Shown: piece by piece, positions 1-12,377 of the stretch
Numbering within the stretch: position 1 is the first letter of the stretch
Layout: every line of letters begins with the position of its first letter
NCBI GenBank assembly: GCA_964036045.1
Contig: OZ038383.1
Span: forward strand, 112,069,241-112,133,240
Reading direction: 5' to 3'
Length of the DNA stretch: 64,000 nucleotides
DNA from: Eutreptiella sp. 'Long Island Sound 2002'
Taxonomy: Eukaryota > Euglenozoa > Euglenophyceae > Eutreptiales > Eutreptiaceae
Translations under genes and position numbers: made by a program
The notes under the pieces: model-generated
The model's database searches: none
Seen by the model: the letters and a program-made list of their open reading frames with translations, nothing else
Told to the model about the DNA's origin: nothing

Positions 1-3000
1 GCGGCCCAGGCCCACTACCCACTGGCTGTGAGTGCGGGGGATGTCGGCGTGAGGACCCGTCACCAACCCCACAGCGAGCGCTCTTGCAAGCTGGCTTTGC
101 GCGCTGTGGGGGTGGCATGAGGGCGCCCAAAGAGGGGCGCGTCCTGCCTGTGTGTGTGGCGTCCAGGGTCGAGCGCTCTCCCACTCCCGACCGCCCGTCC
201 TTTGGGGCGTGCGGCCGGGGCCCACTACCCACTGGCTGTGGGTGCGGGTGGTGTGGGCGTGGGGACCGGTCACCAACCCCACAGCGCGCGCTCTTGCGAG
301 CTGGCTTTGCGGGCTGTGGGGGCGGCACAAGGGCGCCTGGGGGGAGGCGTCTCTTGCCTGGGTGTGGGGCGTCCGGGGTCGGGCGCTCTCCCACCCCCAA
401 CCGCCCGTCCTTTGCGGCCTGCGGCCGGGGCCCACTACCCACTGGCTGGGGGTGCGGGTGGTGCGGGCGAGGGGACCCGTCACCAACCCCACAGCGCGCG
501 CTCTTGAGGGCTGGCTTTGCGCGCTGTGGGGGCGGCACGAGGGCGCCCAGGGGGGGGGGCGCCTCTTGCCTGGGTGTGGGGCGTGCGGGGTCGGGGGCTC
601 TCCCACCCCCGACCGCCTGTCCTTTGGGGCGTGTTGCCGGGGCCCATCACCCACTGGCTGTGGGTGCGGGGGGTGTGGGCGTGGAGACCCGTCACCAACC
701 CCACAGCGCGCGCTCTGGAGAGATGGCTTTGCGCGCTGCGGAAGCGGCACGAGGGCACCCGGGGGGGGGGGGCGCCTCTTGTCTGTGTGTGGGGCGCCTG
801 GGGTCGGGCACTCTCCCACCCCCGGCCACCCTTCTTTTGGGGCGTGGGGGCGGGGTCCACTACCCACTGGATGTTGGTGCGGGTGTTGCGGGCTTGGGGA
901 CCTGTCACCAACTCCACAGCGCGCGCTCTTGCGAGCTGGCTTTGCGCGCTGTGGGGGCGGCACGAGGGCGCCTGGGTTTGGGGCGTCCGGGGTCTGGCGC
1001 TCTCCCACCCCCGACCGGCCGCCTGATGGGGCGTGCGGCCGGGGCTCAGTACCCACTGGCTCTGGGTGCGTGGGGTGTGGGCCTGGGGACCCGTCACCAA
1101 CCCCACAGCGCGCGCTCTTGCGAGCTGGCTTTGCGTGCTGTGGGGGCGGCACGAGGGTGCCCGGGGGGCGCGCCTCTTGCCTGTGTGTGTGGTGTCCGGG
1201 GTCAGGCGCTCTCCCACCCCCGACTGCCCGTCCTTTGGGGCGTGTGGCCGGGGCCCACTATCCACTGGCTGTCAGTGCCAGGGGGTGTGGGCGTGGGGAC
1301 CCGTCACCAACCCCACAGCGCGCGCTCTTGCGAGCTGGCTTTGCCCGCTTTGGGGGCGGCACGAGGGCGCCCGGGGAGGGCGCCTCTTACCTGTGTGTGG
1401 GGCGTCCGGGGTCGGGCGCTCTCCCACCCCCGACCGCCCGTCTTTTGGGGGGTGCGGCCGCGGCCCACTACCCACTGGCTGTGGGTGCGGGGGGTGCGGG
1501 CGTGGGCACCCGTCACCAAGCCCAAAGAGCGCGCTCCCGCGAGCTGGCTTTGGGCACTGTGGGGGCGGCATGGGGATGACCGAGGGGGGGGCACCTCTGG
1601 TCTGGGTGTGAGGCGCCCGGGGTCGGGCACTCTCCCAACCCCGACCGCCCGTCCTTTGGGGCCTGCAGCCGGGGCCCACTACCCACTGGTCGTGGGTGCG
1701 GGGGGTGTGGGCGTGGGGACCCGTCACCAACCCCACAGCGCGCGCTCTTGCGAGCTGGCTTTGCGCGCTGTGGGGGCGGCACGAGGGTGCCCGGGGGGGG
1801 CGCCTCTTGCCTGTGCATGGGGCGTCCGGGGTCGGGCGCTCTCCCACCCCCGACCGCCCTTCTTTTGGGGCGTGCGGCCAGGGCCCACTACTTACTGGCT
1901 GTGGGTGCGGGGGGTATGGGCGTGCGGACCCGTCAGCAACCCCACAGAGCACGCTCGTGCGAGCTGGCTTTGCCGGCTGTGGGGGCGGCAGGAGGGCGCC
2001 CGGGAGGGGGTCGCCTCTTGCCTGGGTACGGGGCGTCCGGAGTAGGGCGCTCTTCCACACCCGACCACCCATCCTTTGCGGCGTGCGGCCGGGGCCCACT
2101 ACCCACTGGCTGTGGGTGCGGGGGGTCTGGGCGTGGGGACCCGCTACCAACCCTACAGCGCGCGCTCTTGCGAGCTGGCTTTGCGCGCTGTGGGGGCGGC
2201 ATGAGTGCGCCTGGGGGGGGTGCCCCTTGCCCGTGTGTGGGGCGTCCAGGGTCAGGCGCTCTCCCACCCCCGGCCGCCCGTCCTTTGGGGGGTGCAGCCG
2301 GGGCCCACTAGCCACTGCCTGTGGGTGCGGGGGCTGCGGGCATGGGGACCTGTCACCAACCACACAGCGCGCGCTCTGGCGAGCTGGCTTAGCGCGCTGT
2401 GGGGGCGACACGAGGGCGCCCGGGGGGGGCGCCTCTTGCCTGGTTGTGGGGCGTCTGGGGTCGGGCACTCTCCCGGCCCCGACCGCCCGTCCTTTGGGGC
2501 GTGCGGGCGGGGTCCACTACCCACTGGCTGTGGATGCGGGCGGTGTGGGCGTGGGGACCCGTCACCAACCCCACAGCGCGCGCTCTTGCGAGCTGGCTTT
2601 GCGCGCTGTTGTGGCGGCACGAGGGTGCCCGGGGGGGGGCGCCTCTTGCCTGTGTGTGGGGCGTCCGGGGTCGGGTGCTCTCCCACCCCCGGCTGCCGGT
2701 CCTTTGTGGCTTGCGGGCGGGATCCACTACCCACTGAGTGTGGGTGCGGGGGTGCGGGCGTGGGGACCTGTCACCAACCCCACAGCGGGCGCTCGTGCGA
2801 GCCGGATTTTCGCTCTGTCAGGGCGGCAGGAGGGCGCCCGGGGGGGGCGGCTCTTGCCTGGGTGTGTGGCGTCCGGGATCGGGCGCTCTCCCACCCCCGA
2901 CCGCCCGTCTGATGGGGCGTGCGGCCGGGGCTCAGTACCCACTGGCTCTGGGTGCGTGGGATGTGGGCGTGGGGACCCGTCACCAACCCCACAGCGCGCG

Positions 3001-6000
3001 CTCTCGCGAGCTGGCTTTGCGTGCTGTGGGGACGGCACGAGGGTGCCCGGCGGGGGCGGCTCTTGCCTGTCTGTGTGGCATCCGGGGTCGGGCGCTCTCC
3101 CATTCCCGACCGGCCGTGCTTTGGGGCGTGTGGCCGGGGCCCACTACCCACTGGCTGTGGGTGCCAGGGGGTGTGGGCCTGGGGACCCGTCACGAATCCC
3201 ACAGCGCGCGCTCTTGCGAGCTGGCTTTGCGCTCTGTCAGGACAGCATGAGGGTGCCCGGAGAGGGCGCCTCTTGCCTGTTTGTGGGGCGTCCGGGGTCG
3301 GGCGCTCTCCCAACCCCGATCGCCCGTCCTTCCGGGCTTGCGGCCGGGGCCCACTACCTACTGGCCGTGGGTCCGGGGGCTGTTGGCGTGGGGACCCGTC
3401 ACCATCCCCACAGCGCGCGCTCTTGCGAGCTGGCTTTGCCATTTGTGGGGGCGGCACGAGGGCGTCCGGGAGGGGGTCGCCTCTTGCCTGGGTGTGGGGC
3501 GTCCGGAGTTGGGCGCTCTCCCACACCCGACCACCCGTCCTTTGGGGCGTGCTTGCGAGCTGGCTTTGCGTGCTGTGCGGGCGACACGAGGGTGCCCGGG
3601 GGGGGGGGCCTCTTGTCTCGGTGTGGGGCGTCTGGGGTTGGGTGCTCTCCCAACCCCGACCGCCCGTCCTTTGGGGCGTGCGGCCGGGGCCCACTACCCA
3701 CTGGCTGTGGGTGAAGGGGGTGTGGGCGTGGGGACCCGTCACCAACCCCACAGCGCGGGCTCTTGCGAGCTGGCTTTGCGCGCTGTGGTGGCGGCACGAG
3801 GGTGCCCGGGGGGAGGGCTCCTCTTGCCTGTGTGTGGGACGTCCGGGTTCGGGTGCTCTCCCACCCCCGGCCGCTCGTCCTTTGAGGCGTGCGGGCGGGA
3901 TCCACTACCCACTGAGTGTGGGTGCGGGGGTGCGGGCGTGGGGACCTTTCACCAACCCCACAGCGGGTGCTCTTGGAAGCTGGCTTTGCGCGCTGTGGGG
4001 GGGCCACGAGGGCGCCCGGGGGGGGCGCCTCTTGCCTGGGTGTGTGGCGTCCGGGGTCGGGCGCTCTCCCACCCCCGACCGCCCGTCCTTTGGGGCGTGT
4101 GGCCGGGGCCCATCACCCACTGGCTGTGGGTGCGGGGGGTGTGGGCGTGGGGACCCGTCACCAACCCCACAGCGCGCGCTCTTGCGAGCTGGCTTTGCGC
4201 GCTGTGGGGACGGCACGAGGGCACCCGGGGGGGGGGCGCCTCTTGTCCGTGTGTGCAGCGTCCGGGGTCGGGCGCTCTCCCACCCCCGCCCGCCCGTCTT
4301 TTGGGGCGTGCGGGCGGGGTCCACTACCCACTGGATGTGGGTGCCGGGGTTGCCGGCTTGGGGACCCGTCACCAACTCCACAGCGCGCGCTCTTGCGAGC
4401 TGGCTTTGCGCGCTGTGGGGGCGGCACGAGGGCGCCTGGGTGTGGGGCGTCTGGGGTCGGGCGCTCTCCCACCCCCGACCGCCCGTCTGATGAGGCGTGC
4501 GGCCGGGGCTCAGTACCCACTGGCTCTGGATGCGTGGGGTGTGGGCCTGGGGACCCGTCACCAACCCCACAGCGCGCGCTCTTGGGAGCTGGCTTTGCGT
4601 GCTGTGGGGGCGGCACGAGGGTGTCCGGGGGGGGCGCCTGTTGCCTGGGTGTGTGGCGTCCGGGGTCGGGCGCTCTCCCACCCCCGACCGCCCGTCCTTT
4701 GGGGCGTGTGGCCGGGGCCCATCACCCACTGGCTGTGGGTGCGGGGGGTGTGGGCGTGGGGACCCGCCACCAACCCCACAGCGCGCGCTCTTGCGAGCTG
4801 GCTTTGCGTGCTGTGGGGGCGGCATGGGGGTGACCCTGGGGGGGCGCCTCTTGTCTAGGTGTGGGGCGCCCTGGGTCGGGCGCTCTCCCACACCCGACCA
4901 CCCGTCCTTTGGGGCGTGCGGCCGGGGCCCACTACCCACTGGCTGTGGGTGCGGGGGGTCTGGGCGTGGGGACCCGCTACCAACCCCACAGCGCGCGCTC
5001 TTGCGACCTGGCTCTGCGCGCTGTGGGGGCGGCATGAGCGCGCCTGGGGGGGGCGCCCCTTGCCCGTGTGTGGGGCGTCCGGGGTCGGGCGCTCTCCCAT
5101 CCCCGGCCGCCCGTCCTTTGGGGGCCGTGGCCGGGGCCCACTACCCACTGGCTGTGGGTGGGGGGGGTGCGGGCCCTGGGGACCCGTCACCAACCCCACA
5201 GCGCGCGCTCTGGCGAGCTGGCTTTGCGCGCTGTGGGGGCGGCACGAGGGAGCCCCCGACCCCCAGTCCTATGGGACGTGCGGCCGGGGCCCACTACCCA
5301 CTGGCTATGGATGCGGGGGGCTGTGGGCGTGGGGACCCGTCACCAACCCCACAGCGCGCGCTCCTGCGAGCTGACTTTGCGTGCTGTGCGGGCGGCACGA
5401 GGGTGCCCGGGGGGGGGGGCCTCTTGTCTCAGTGTGGGGCTTGCGGGGTTGGGTGCTCTCCCAACCCCGGCCGCCCGTCCTTTGTGGCGTGCGGGCGGGA
5501 TCCACTACCCACTGAGTGTGGGTGCGGGGGTGCGGGCCTGGGGACCTGTCACCAACTCCACAGCGGGCGCTCTTGCGGGCTGGCTTTGCGCGCTGTGGGG
5601 GCGGCACGAGGGAGCCCCCGACCGCCCGTCCTATGGGACGTGCGGCCGCGGCCCACTACCCACTGGCTATGGATGCGGGGGGCTGTGGGCGTGGGGACCC
5701 GTCACCAACCCTACAGCGCGCTCTTGCAAGCTGGCTTTGCGCGCTGTGGTGGCGGCATGAGGGTGCCCGGGGGGGGCGCCTCTTGCCTGTGTGTGGGGCG
5801 TCCGGGGTTGGGTGCTCTCCCACTCCGGGCCGCCCGTCCTTTGTGGCGTGCGGGCGGGATCCACTACCCACTGAGTGTGGGTGCGGGGGTGCGGGCGTGG
5901 GGACCTGTCACCAACTCCACAGCGGGCGCTCTTGCGCGCTGGCTCTGCGCGCTGTGGGGGCGGCACGAGGGCGCCTTGGGGGGGGCGCCTCTTGCCTGGG

Positions 6001-6090
6001 TGTGTGTCGTCAGGGGTCGGGCGCTCTCCCAGCTCCGACCACCCGTCCTTTGGGGCGTGCGGCCGGGGCCCGCGACCCACTGGCTGTGGC
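1..6090. repeat. 210-bp GC-rich satellite array, about 29 units
   Basis: The motif CCCACTACCCACTGGCTGTG recurs at 11, 221, 431, about 643 and onward with a spacing close to 210 bp. Each unit also carries CACCAACCCCACAGCGCGCG, a GAGCTGGCTTTGCGCGCTGTG segment and a variable G-run of 6-10. Units differ by substitutions, G-run length and a few deletions (for example near 3540 and 5250). The array starts before the window and fades near 6090. Because 210 is a multiple of three, a frame open in one unit stays open in the next, giving spurious long readings in several frames on both strands. No protein family is recognisable, so no gene is called. Confidence 0.95.
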
Positions 6091-7893
6091 TGTGGTGTGC
6101 GGGCGCGGGGGCCCGGCTGTCCTTGGCACCTTGTCCCGTGCCGCGGTTCATCGTGTGTTGTGCGCGCCCCCCTGGGTTTTGCGGCACCTGGTGGCCATTG
6201 TGGCTTGGCATCTGTCGTCGTGCCGTGTTTGTGGCCGGCGGCGTGCCTCTCTGGCGTGCCTCATGGCCCCGCGTTGGTGCGCTGCGCCTTGTCCGGTCCG
6301 GTCGCTCTCGGTGCTCTGGTCGCCTTTCCCGTCGCCGTGGTGCCTTCTACCACCCCGTGGGCTGTCGCCCCTGGCTTTACAAGGTGGCTGCGCGGGGCAC
6401 GTGGAGGCCGGCCGAGAACCGGGCTCATTGTGCCTGCCGCTGGCCCCTGCCGAGGCAAGGGCGCTGGGCGCGCTCCGTTTCGTACCGGTTCGTGGGCCCG
6501 CGATGGGGTTGTCCCTGGCGGGTACCTCTGCCTTCGGTCTTGGGCTGCGTGCGCTACGGTGGTTTGGCGTGTGTGGACCCGGTCACTGACGCGTCTGGTT
6601 TCGCGTACCGTCCGTCTGTCCACGGGGGACTCGGCCGGTGCACCGGGGCTGTTTCGTGTGGGCGCCAACACCTCCCCTTTCGGGTCGGAGGACGCCACGC
6701 CCGGGTCCCGCGCGCGTGTGTGTGTGTGCGTGCTCTCCTTGGCCGGGTCGGGCGGGCCGGCCTCCCAGGCGCGTTTTGGTGCGCCTCACCTTTCCTGAGG
6801 CCGTTTTGTCCTTCTTCTTTGTTCGGCCCCCTCCAGGCTGGGGTTGCCCTCGCTTCGGGTGTTTGTTTTTTGTTTGGTTTGTTGTTCCCCTGTCTTCCCC
6901 CCTCCCCTCGCGCGCCCCCGCTGCCTCCGCTTTTTTGTGCTTCCTGGCCCCGGCTGCCCTGGGCCTTGGCGTTCGCTCCTACCCCCCCCCCCCCTTTGGT
7001 TTCCTTTTTTTTCTCCTTTTTTTTTCCTGTGGTTTTGCTTTTGTCTCGTGCGTTTTCTGCCCCCTTGCACCCCCTTGCCCCCCCTGGTCTTTTTGTTTTT
7101 GCTCCCTTCTTCCTCCCCCTGTCCAGTTTTTCTGCGTTTTTTTTTATGGTTTGTTCCCCCTCCGGCACCCTCCCCGCGTTCCTTTGTGTTGCTGCTTTCG
7201 GTGCCCCGGGCCTTGGCGCTTTGTTGTGCCCCCCCCCCCCCGCCCCATTTTTCCCTCCCCTCCGTTTTTTTGTTTTTTTTCCCTTTTGTTCTTCCTTTTG
7301 TTGCCCCCTCTTGGCTTCTCCGCTCGCTTCTCTGGGCTGTGGGGTGTACTGGTGTGTGTCGCTGTGGGCGTTGTGCCCCGGCTGAGGCCGGTGTGCGCTT
7401 GTGCTGTGTCGTTGGGTGCTCCCTGGTTGTGCCCGTTCTGCGTGTGTTGTTGCCCGGTCGTGTTGCGGTGCTGTGGTGTGTTTTGCCCGGTGGTACGTGG
7501 CGTGCGTGTGTTGGGCCTGGTTCTTGCTCCGTGCCGCTGCCCCCTTTTGCCGTTGCCTGGTCCCCTATCGTGGCCCGTGGTTGTGTTCTGTCCTGGGGTG
7601 CGGTGCTGCGTTGCTTTGGTGTGCCGCCTGTCGTGCGGTGTGCTGCTGTCTGTGTCGTTTCTTGCTGGTGGTGTTGTGTTGATTCGTTTGCGCTTGCTGG
7701 TGCTGCGTGTTGTTGCCTGTGGTTGCCGGCTGTTTGTGGCTCGGTCTGGTTGCCTGCTGTTGTTCTCTGCTGGCGTTTGTTGCCGCGGGTGCTCCTGCCT
7801 GACCACGTGGCTTGCCGCCCTGCTGTGTGCTGTGGCTTGTTGTGGTGCTCCATTCCTCTGTGCTGTGTCCTGTGTTCCGTGGTCCTGTGTTGC
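6091..7893. other. Non-repetitive GC/pyrimidine-rich stretch, no supportable gene
   Basis: Sequence between two satellites. About 6780-7330 the plus strand is almost pure C/T, with long T and C runs; from about 7330 to 7890 it becomes TG-rich. Frames are open in both directions only because of this skewed composition, and the conceptual proteins are low-complexity Pro/Phe/Cys or Lys/Gly/Gln mixtures with no domain. No rRNA, tRNA or promoter is recognised. Confidence 0.6.
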
Positions 7894-10800
7894 CGTGTGG
7901 TGCCCCATGCAATAAAGTGGTGCCCATTGAAGGGCCCCATGCAATAAAGTGGTGCCCATTGAAGGGCCCCATGCAATAAAGTGGCGCCCATTGAAGGGCC
8001 CCATGCAATAAAGTGGCGCCCATTGAAGGGCCCCATGCAATAAAGTGGCGCCCATTGAAGAGCCCCATGCAATAAAGTGGCGCCCGTCGAAGGGCCCCAT
8101 GCAATAAAGTGGCGCCCATTGAAGGGCCCCATGCAATAAAGTGGCCGCCATTGAAGGGCCCCATGCAATAGAGTGGCGCCTGTTGGAGGGCCCCATGCAA
8201 AAAAATGGCGCCCATTGAAGGGCCCCATGCAATAACCTGGCGCCCATTGAAAGGCCCCATGCAATATAGTGGTGCCCATTGAAGGGCCCCATGCAATAAA
8301 GTGGTACCCATCGAAGGGCCCCATGCAATAAAGTGGTGCCCCTTGAAGGGCCCCATGCAATAGAGTGGTGCCCATTGAAGGGCCCCATGCAATAAAGCGG
8401 CGCCCATTGGAGGGCCCAATGCAATAAAGTGGTGCCCATTGAAGGGCCCCTGGCAATAAAGTGGTGCCCATTGGAGGGCACCATGCAATAAAGTGGCGCC
8501 CATTGAAGGGCCCCATGCAAAAAAGTGGCGCCCATTGAAGGGCCCCATGCAATAGAGTGGCGCCCATTGAAGAGCCCCATGCAAAAAAGTGGCGCCCATC
8601 GAAGGGCTCCATGCAATAAAGTGGCGCCCATTGAAGGGCCCCATGCAATAAAGTGGCGCCCATTGAAGGGTCCCATGCAATAAAGTGGCGCCCGTTGAAG
8701 GGCCCCATGCAAAAAAATGGCGCCCATTGAAGGGCCCCATGCAATAAAGTGGCGCCCATTGAAGAGCCCCATGCACTAAAGTGGTGCCCATTGAAGGGCC
8801 CCATGCAGTAACGTGGTGTCCGTTGAAGGGCCCCATGCAATAAAGTGGCGCCCATTGAAAGGCCCCATGCAATAAAGTGGTGCCCATTGAAGGGCCCCAT
8901 GCAATAAAGTGGCGCCCATTGAAGGGCCCCATGCAATAAAGTGGTGCCCATTGAAGGGCCCCATGAAATAGAGTGGCGCCCATTGGAGGGCCCCATGCAA
9001 TAAAGTGGTGCCCATTGGAGGGCCCCATGCAATAAAGTGGCGCCCATTGAAGGGCCCCATGCAATAAAGTGGCGCCCATTGAAGGGCCCCATGCAATAAA
9101 GTGGCGCCCATTGAAGAGCCCCATGCAAAAGAGTGGCGCCCATCGAAGGGCTCCATGCAATAAAGTGGCGCCCATTGAAGGGCCCCATGCAATAGAGTGG
9201 CGCCCATTGAAGGGCCCCATGCAATAAAGTGGCGCCCGTTGCAGGGCCCCATGCAATAAAGTGGCGCCCATTGAAGGGCCCCATGCAATAAATTGGTGCC
9301 CATTGAAGGGCCCCATGCAATAAAGTGGCGCCCATTGAAGAACCCCATGCAATAGAGTGGCGCCCATTGAAGGGCCCCATGCAATAAAGTCGTGCCCCTT
9401 GAAGGGCCCCATGCAATAGAGTGGTGCCCATTGAAGGGCCCCATGCAATAAAGCGGCGCCCATTGGAGGGCCCCATGCAATAAAGTGGTGCCCATTGAAG
9501 GGCCCCATGCAATAAAGTGGTGCCCATTGGAGGGCCCCATGCAATACAGTGGCGCCCATTGAAGGGCCCCATGCAATAGAGTGGCGCCCATTGAAGAGCC
9601 CCATGCAAAAAAGTGGCGCCCATTGAAGGGCCCCATGCAATAAAGTGGCGCCCATTGAAGAGCCCCATGCACTAAAGTGGTGCCCATTGAAGGGCCCCAT
9701 GCAATAAAGTGGCGCCCGTTGGAGGGCCCCATGCAATAAAGTGGCGCCCATTGAAGGGCCCCATGCAATAAAGTGGTGCCCATTGAAGGGCCCCATGCAA
9801 TAAATTGGTGCCCATTGAAGGGCCCCATGCAATAAAGTGGCGCCCATTAAAGGGCCCGATGCAATAGAGTGGCGCCCATTGAAGGGCTCAGTGCAATAAA
9901 GTGGCGCCCACTGAAGGGCCACATGCAATAGAGTGGCGCCCGTTGAAGAGCCCCATGCAATAAAGTGGTGCCCATTGAAGGGCCCCATGCAATAAAGTGG
10001 CGCCCATTGAAGGGCCCCATGCAATACAGTGGCGCCCATTGAAGGGCCCCATGCAATAAAGTGGTGCCCATTGAAGGGCCCCATGCAATAAAGTGGTGCC
10101 CATTGCAGGGCCCCATGCAATAAAGTGGCGCCCATTGGAGGGCCCGATGCAATAAGATGGTGCCCATTGAAGGGCCCCATGCAATGACGTGGCGCCCCTT
10201 GAAGACCGCCATGCAATCAAGTGGTGCCCATTGGAGGGCCCCATGCAATAAAGTGGTGCCCATTGAAGGGCCCCATGCAATAGAGTGGCGCCCATTGAAG
10301 GGCCCCATGCAATAAAGTGGCGCCCATTGAGGGGCCCCATGCAATAGAGTGGTGCCCATTGAAGGGCCCCGTGCAGTATAGTGGCGCCAATTGAAGGGCC
10401 CCATGCAATAAAGTGGTGCCCATTGAAGGGCCCCATGCAATAACGTCGTGCCCATTGAAGGGCCCCATGCAATGAAGTGGTGCCCATTGAAGGGCCCCAT
10501 GCAATAAGGTGGTGCCCATTGAAAGGCCCCATGCAATAACGTGCTGCCCATTGAAGGGCCCCATGCAATAAAGTGGCGCCCATTGAAGGGCCCCATGCAA
10601 TAAAGTGGTGCCCATTGAAGGGCCCCGTGCGATAAAGTGGTGCCCATTGGAGGGCCCCATGCAATAGTGTGGCGCCCATTGAAGGGCCCCCTGCAATAGA
10701 GTGGCGCCCATTGAAGGGCCCCATGCAATAAAGTGGTGCCCATTGAAGGGCCCCATGCAAAAAAGTGGCGCCCATCGAAGGGCCCCATGCAATAAAGTGG

Positions 10801-11909
10801 CGCCTATTGAAGGGCCCGATGCAATAAAGTGGCGCCCATTGAAGGGCCCCATGCAATAAAGTGGTGCCCATTGAAGGGCCCCATGCAATAAAGTGGTGCC
10901 CATTGAAGGGCCCCTTGCAATAACGTGGTGCCCATTGAAGGGCCCCATGCAATAAAGTGGCGCCCATTGAAGGGCCCCATGCAATAAAGTGGTGCCCATT
11001 GAAGAGCCCCATGCAATAAAGTGGCGCCCATTGAAGGGCCCCATGCAGTAAAGTGGTGCCCATTGAACGGCCCCATGCAATAAAGTGGTGCCCATTGAAG
11101 AGCCCCATGCAATCAAGTGGTGCCCATGGAAGAGCCCCATGCAATAAAGTGGCGCCCGTTGAAGGGTCCCATGCAATAGAGTGGCGCCCATCGAAGGGCC
11201 CCATGCAATAAAGTGGCGCCCATTGAAGGGCCCCATGCAATAAAGTGGTGCCCATTGAAGGGCTCCATGCAATACAGTGGTGCCCATTGAAGGGCCCCAT
11301 GCAATGCAGTGGTGCCCATTGAAGGGCCCCATGCAATAAAGTGGCGCCCATTGAAGGGCCCCATGCAATAGAGTGGCGCCCATTGAAGAGCCCCATGCAA
11401 TGAAGTGGCGCCCGTTGAAGGGCCCCATGCAATAGAGTGGCACCCGTTGAAGGGCCCCATGCAATAAAGTGGCGCCCATTGAAGGGCCCCATGCAATAAA
11501 ATGGCGCCCATTGAAGGGCCCCATGCAATAAACCGGCGCCCATTGAAGGGCCCCATGCAATAAAGTGGTGCCCATTGAAGGGCCTCATTCAATAAAGTGG
11601 TGCCCATTGAAGGGCCCCATGCAATAAAGTGGCGCCCATTGAAGGGCCCCATGCAGGAAAGTGGTGCCCATTGAAGGGCCCCATGCAATAAACTGGCGCC
11701 CATTGAAGGGCTCCATGCAATAGAGTGGTGCCCATTGAAGGGCCCCATGCAATAGAGTGGTGCCCATTGAAGGGCCCCATGCAATAAAGTGGCGCCCATT
11801 GAAGGGCCCCATGCAAAAAGGTGGTGCCCATTGAAGGGCCCCATGCAATAACGTGGTGCCCATTGAAGGGCCCCATGCAATAGAGTGGTGCCCATTGAAG
11901 GGCCCCATG
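7894..11909. repeat. 32-bp satellite, block 1 (about 125 units)
   Basis: The unit starts CCCCATGCAATAAAG, continues TGG then C/T, and ends GCCCATTGAAGGG; successive CCCC starts are exactly 32 bp apart (7935, 7967 and so on). Common variants are GCGCC versus GTGCC and AATAAA versus AATAGA. Every typical unit holds an AATAAA hexamer on the plus strand. The reverse strand of the unit has no stop in any frame, so all minus frames are open for kilobases. The block ends inside a unit at CCATG, where retrotransposon A is inserted, and resumes at 23318. Confidence 0.98.
11905..11909. other. Target-site duplication CCATG, left of element A
   Basis: The five bases CCATG at 11905-11909 are repeated at 23318-23322, immediately beyond the two TG...CA LTR ends. 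They belong to the 32-bp satellite unit, so the target was the satellite. Confidence 0.9.
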
Positions 11910-12229
11910 TGTAGGAGGCCCAGGCATTTAGGGATAGATCAGCATAGATATTGATGCTCATTAGCACTCTTTGTATTGCTACATCCCTTGGGGACTTGTA
12001 TTGACTGAGGGTAGGAAGGTGAGTAGACATGGGTAGTCATTAACCAGTGTGTTCTTGGGCATATTTGACAGATTTCAGAGTAGGATGCAGAATTGGCTAG
12101 ATGTAGCATTTTTGGCTGCTTTAAGTGTAGAATAATGCGCTTTCATTTACTGGCTTAGACTGTTATCACATTGAATGGATTGATTGGCTTTTTACTCTGC
12201 TTTGATTACCGGCGATCATCTGTCGTGCA
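11910..12229 (+). repeat. 5' LTR of element A
   Basis: 320 bp, TG...CA ended, same length as and apparently identical to 22998-23317. It presumably carries the promoter and polyadenylation signals; I did not identify a TATA box with confidence. The gag frame is already open through the end of this LTR. Confidence 0.95.
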
Positions 12230-12239
12230 TGGTAGCAGA
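12230..12239 (+). promoter_or_regulatory. Primer binding site, initiator tRNA-Met type
   Basis: TGGTAGCAGA starts directly after the 5' LTR. It is complementary to the 3' end of the animal-type initiator tRNA-Met (TCTGCTA plus CCA), the usual minus-strand primer of many Ty3/gypsy and Ty1/copia elements. Complementarity stops after ten bases. Confidence 0.8.
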
Positions 12240-12377
12240 TTAGGTTCTGCCCTGTATCGATCGACAGAAGTTTACGGATTTGAGCCCATTGTTGAGAATC
12301 GCTGCGGAATATATCTCGCAAGGTATTGGAATTCATTTTCAAAAGCGACATTTTATTCGACAACTACAAATCGACCG

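Noticed and set aside
84-7385. Long open frames of several hundred residues in the 210-bp array
   Set aside because: They exist because the unit length is a multiple of three and the GC-rich unit lacks stops in several frames on both strands. The products are repetitive Cys/Gly/Arg/Pro mixtures without any domain.
1-7893. Ribosomal DNA intergenic spacer
   Set aside because: GC-rich tandem repeats and pyrimidine tracts are reminiscent of such spacers, but no rRNA sequence is present in the window to support it.
7894-11909. CRISPR array
   Set aside because: The 32-bp repeats are directly adjacent with no unique spacers, no cas genes are present and the context is eukaryotic.
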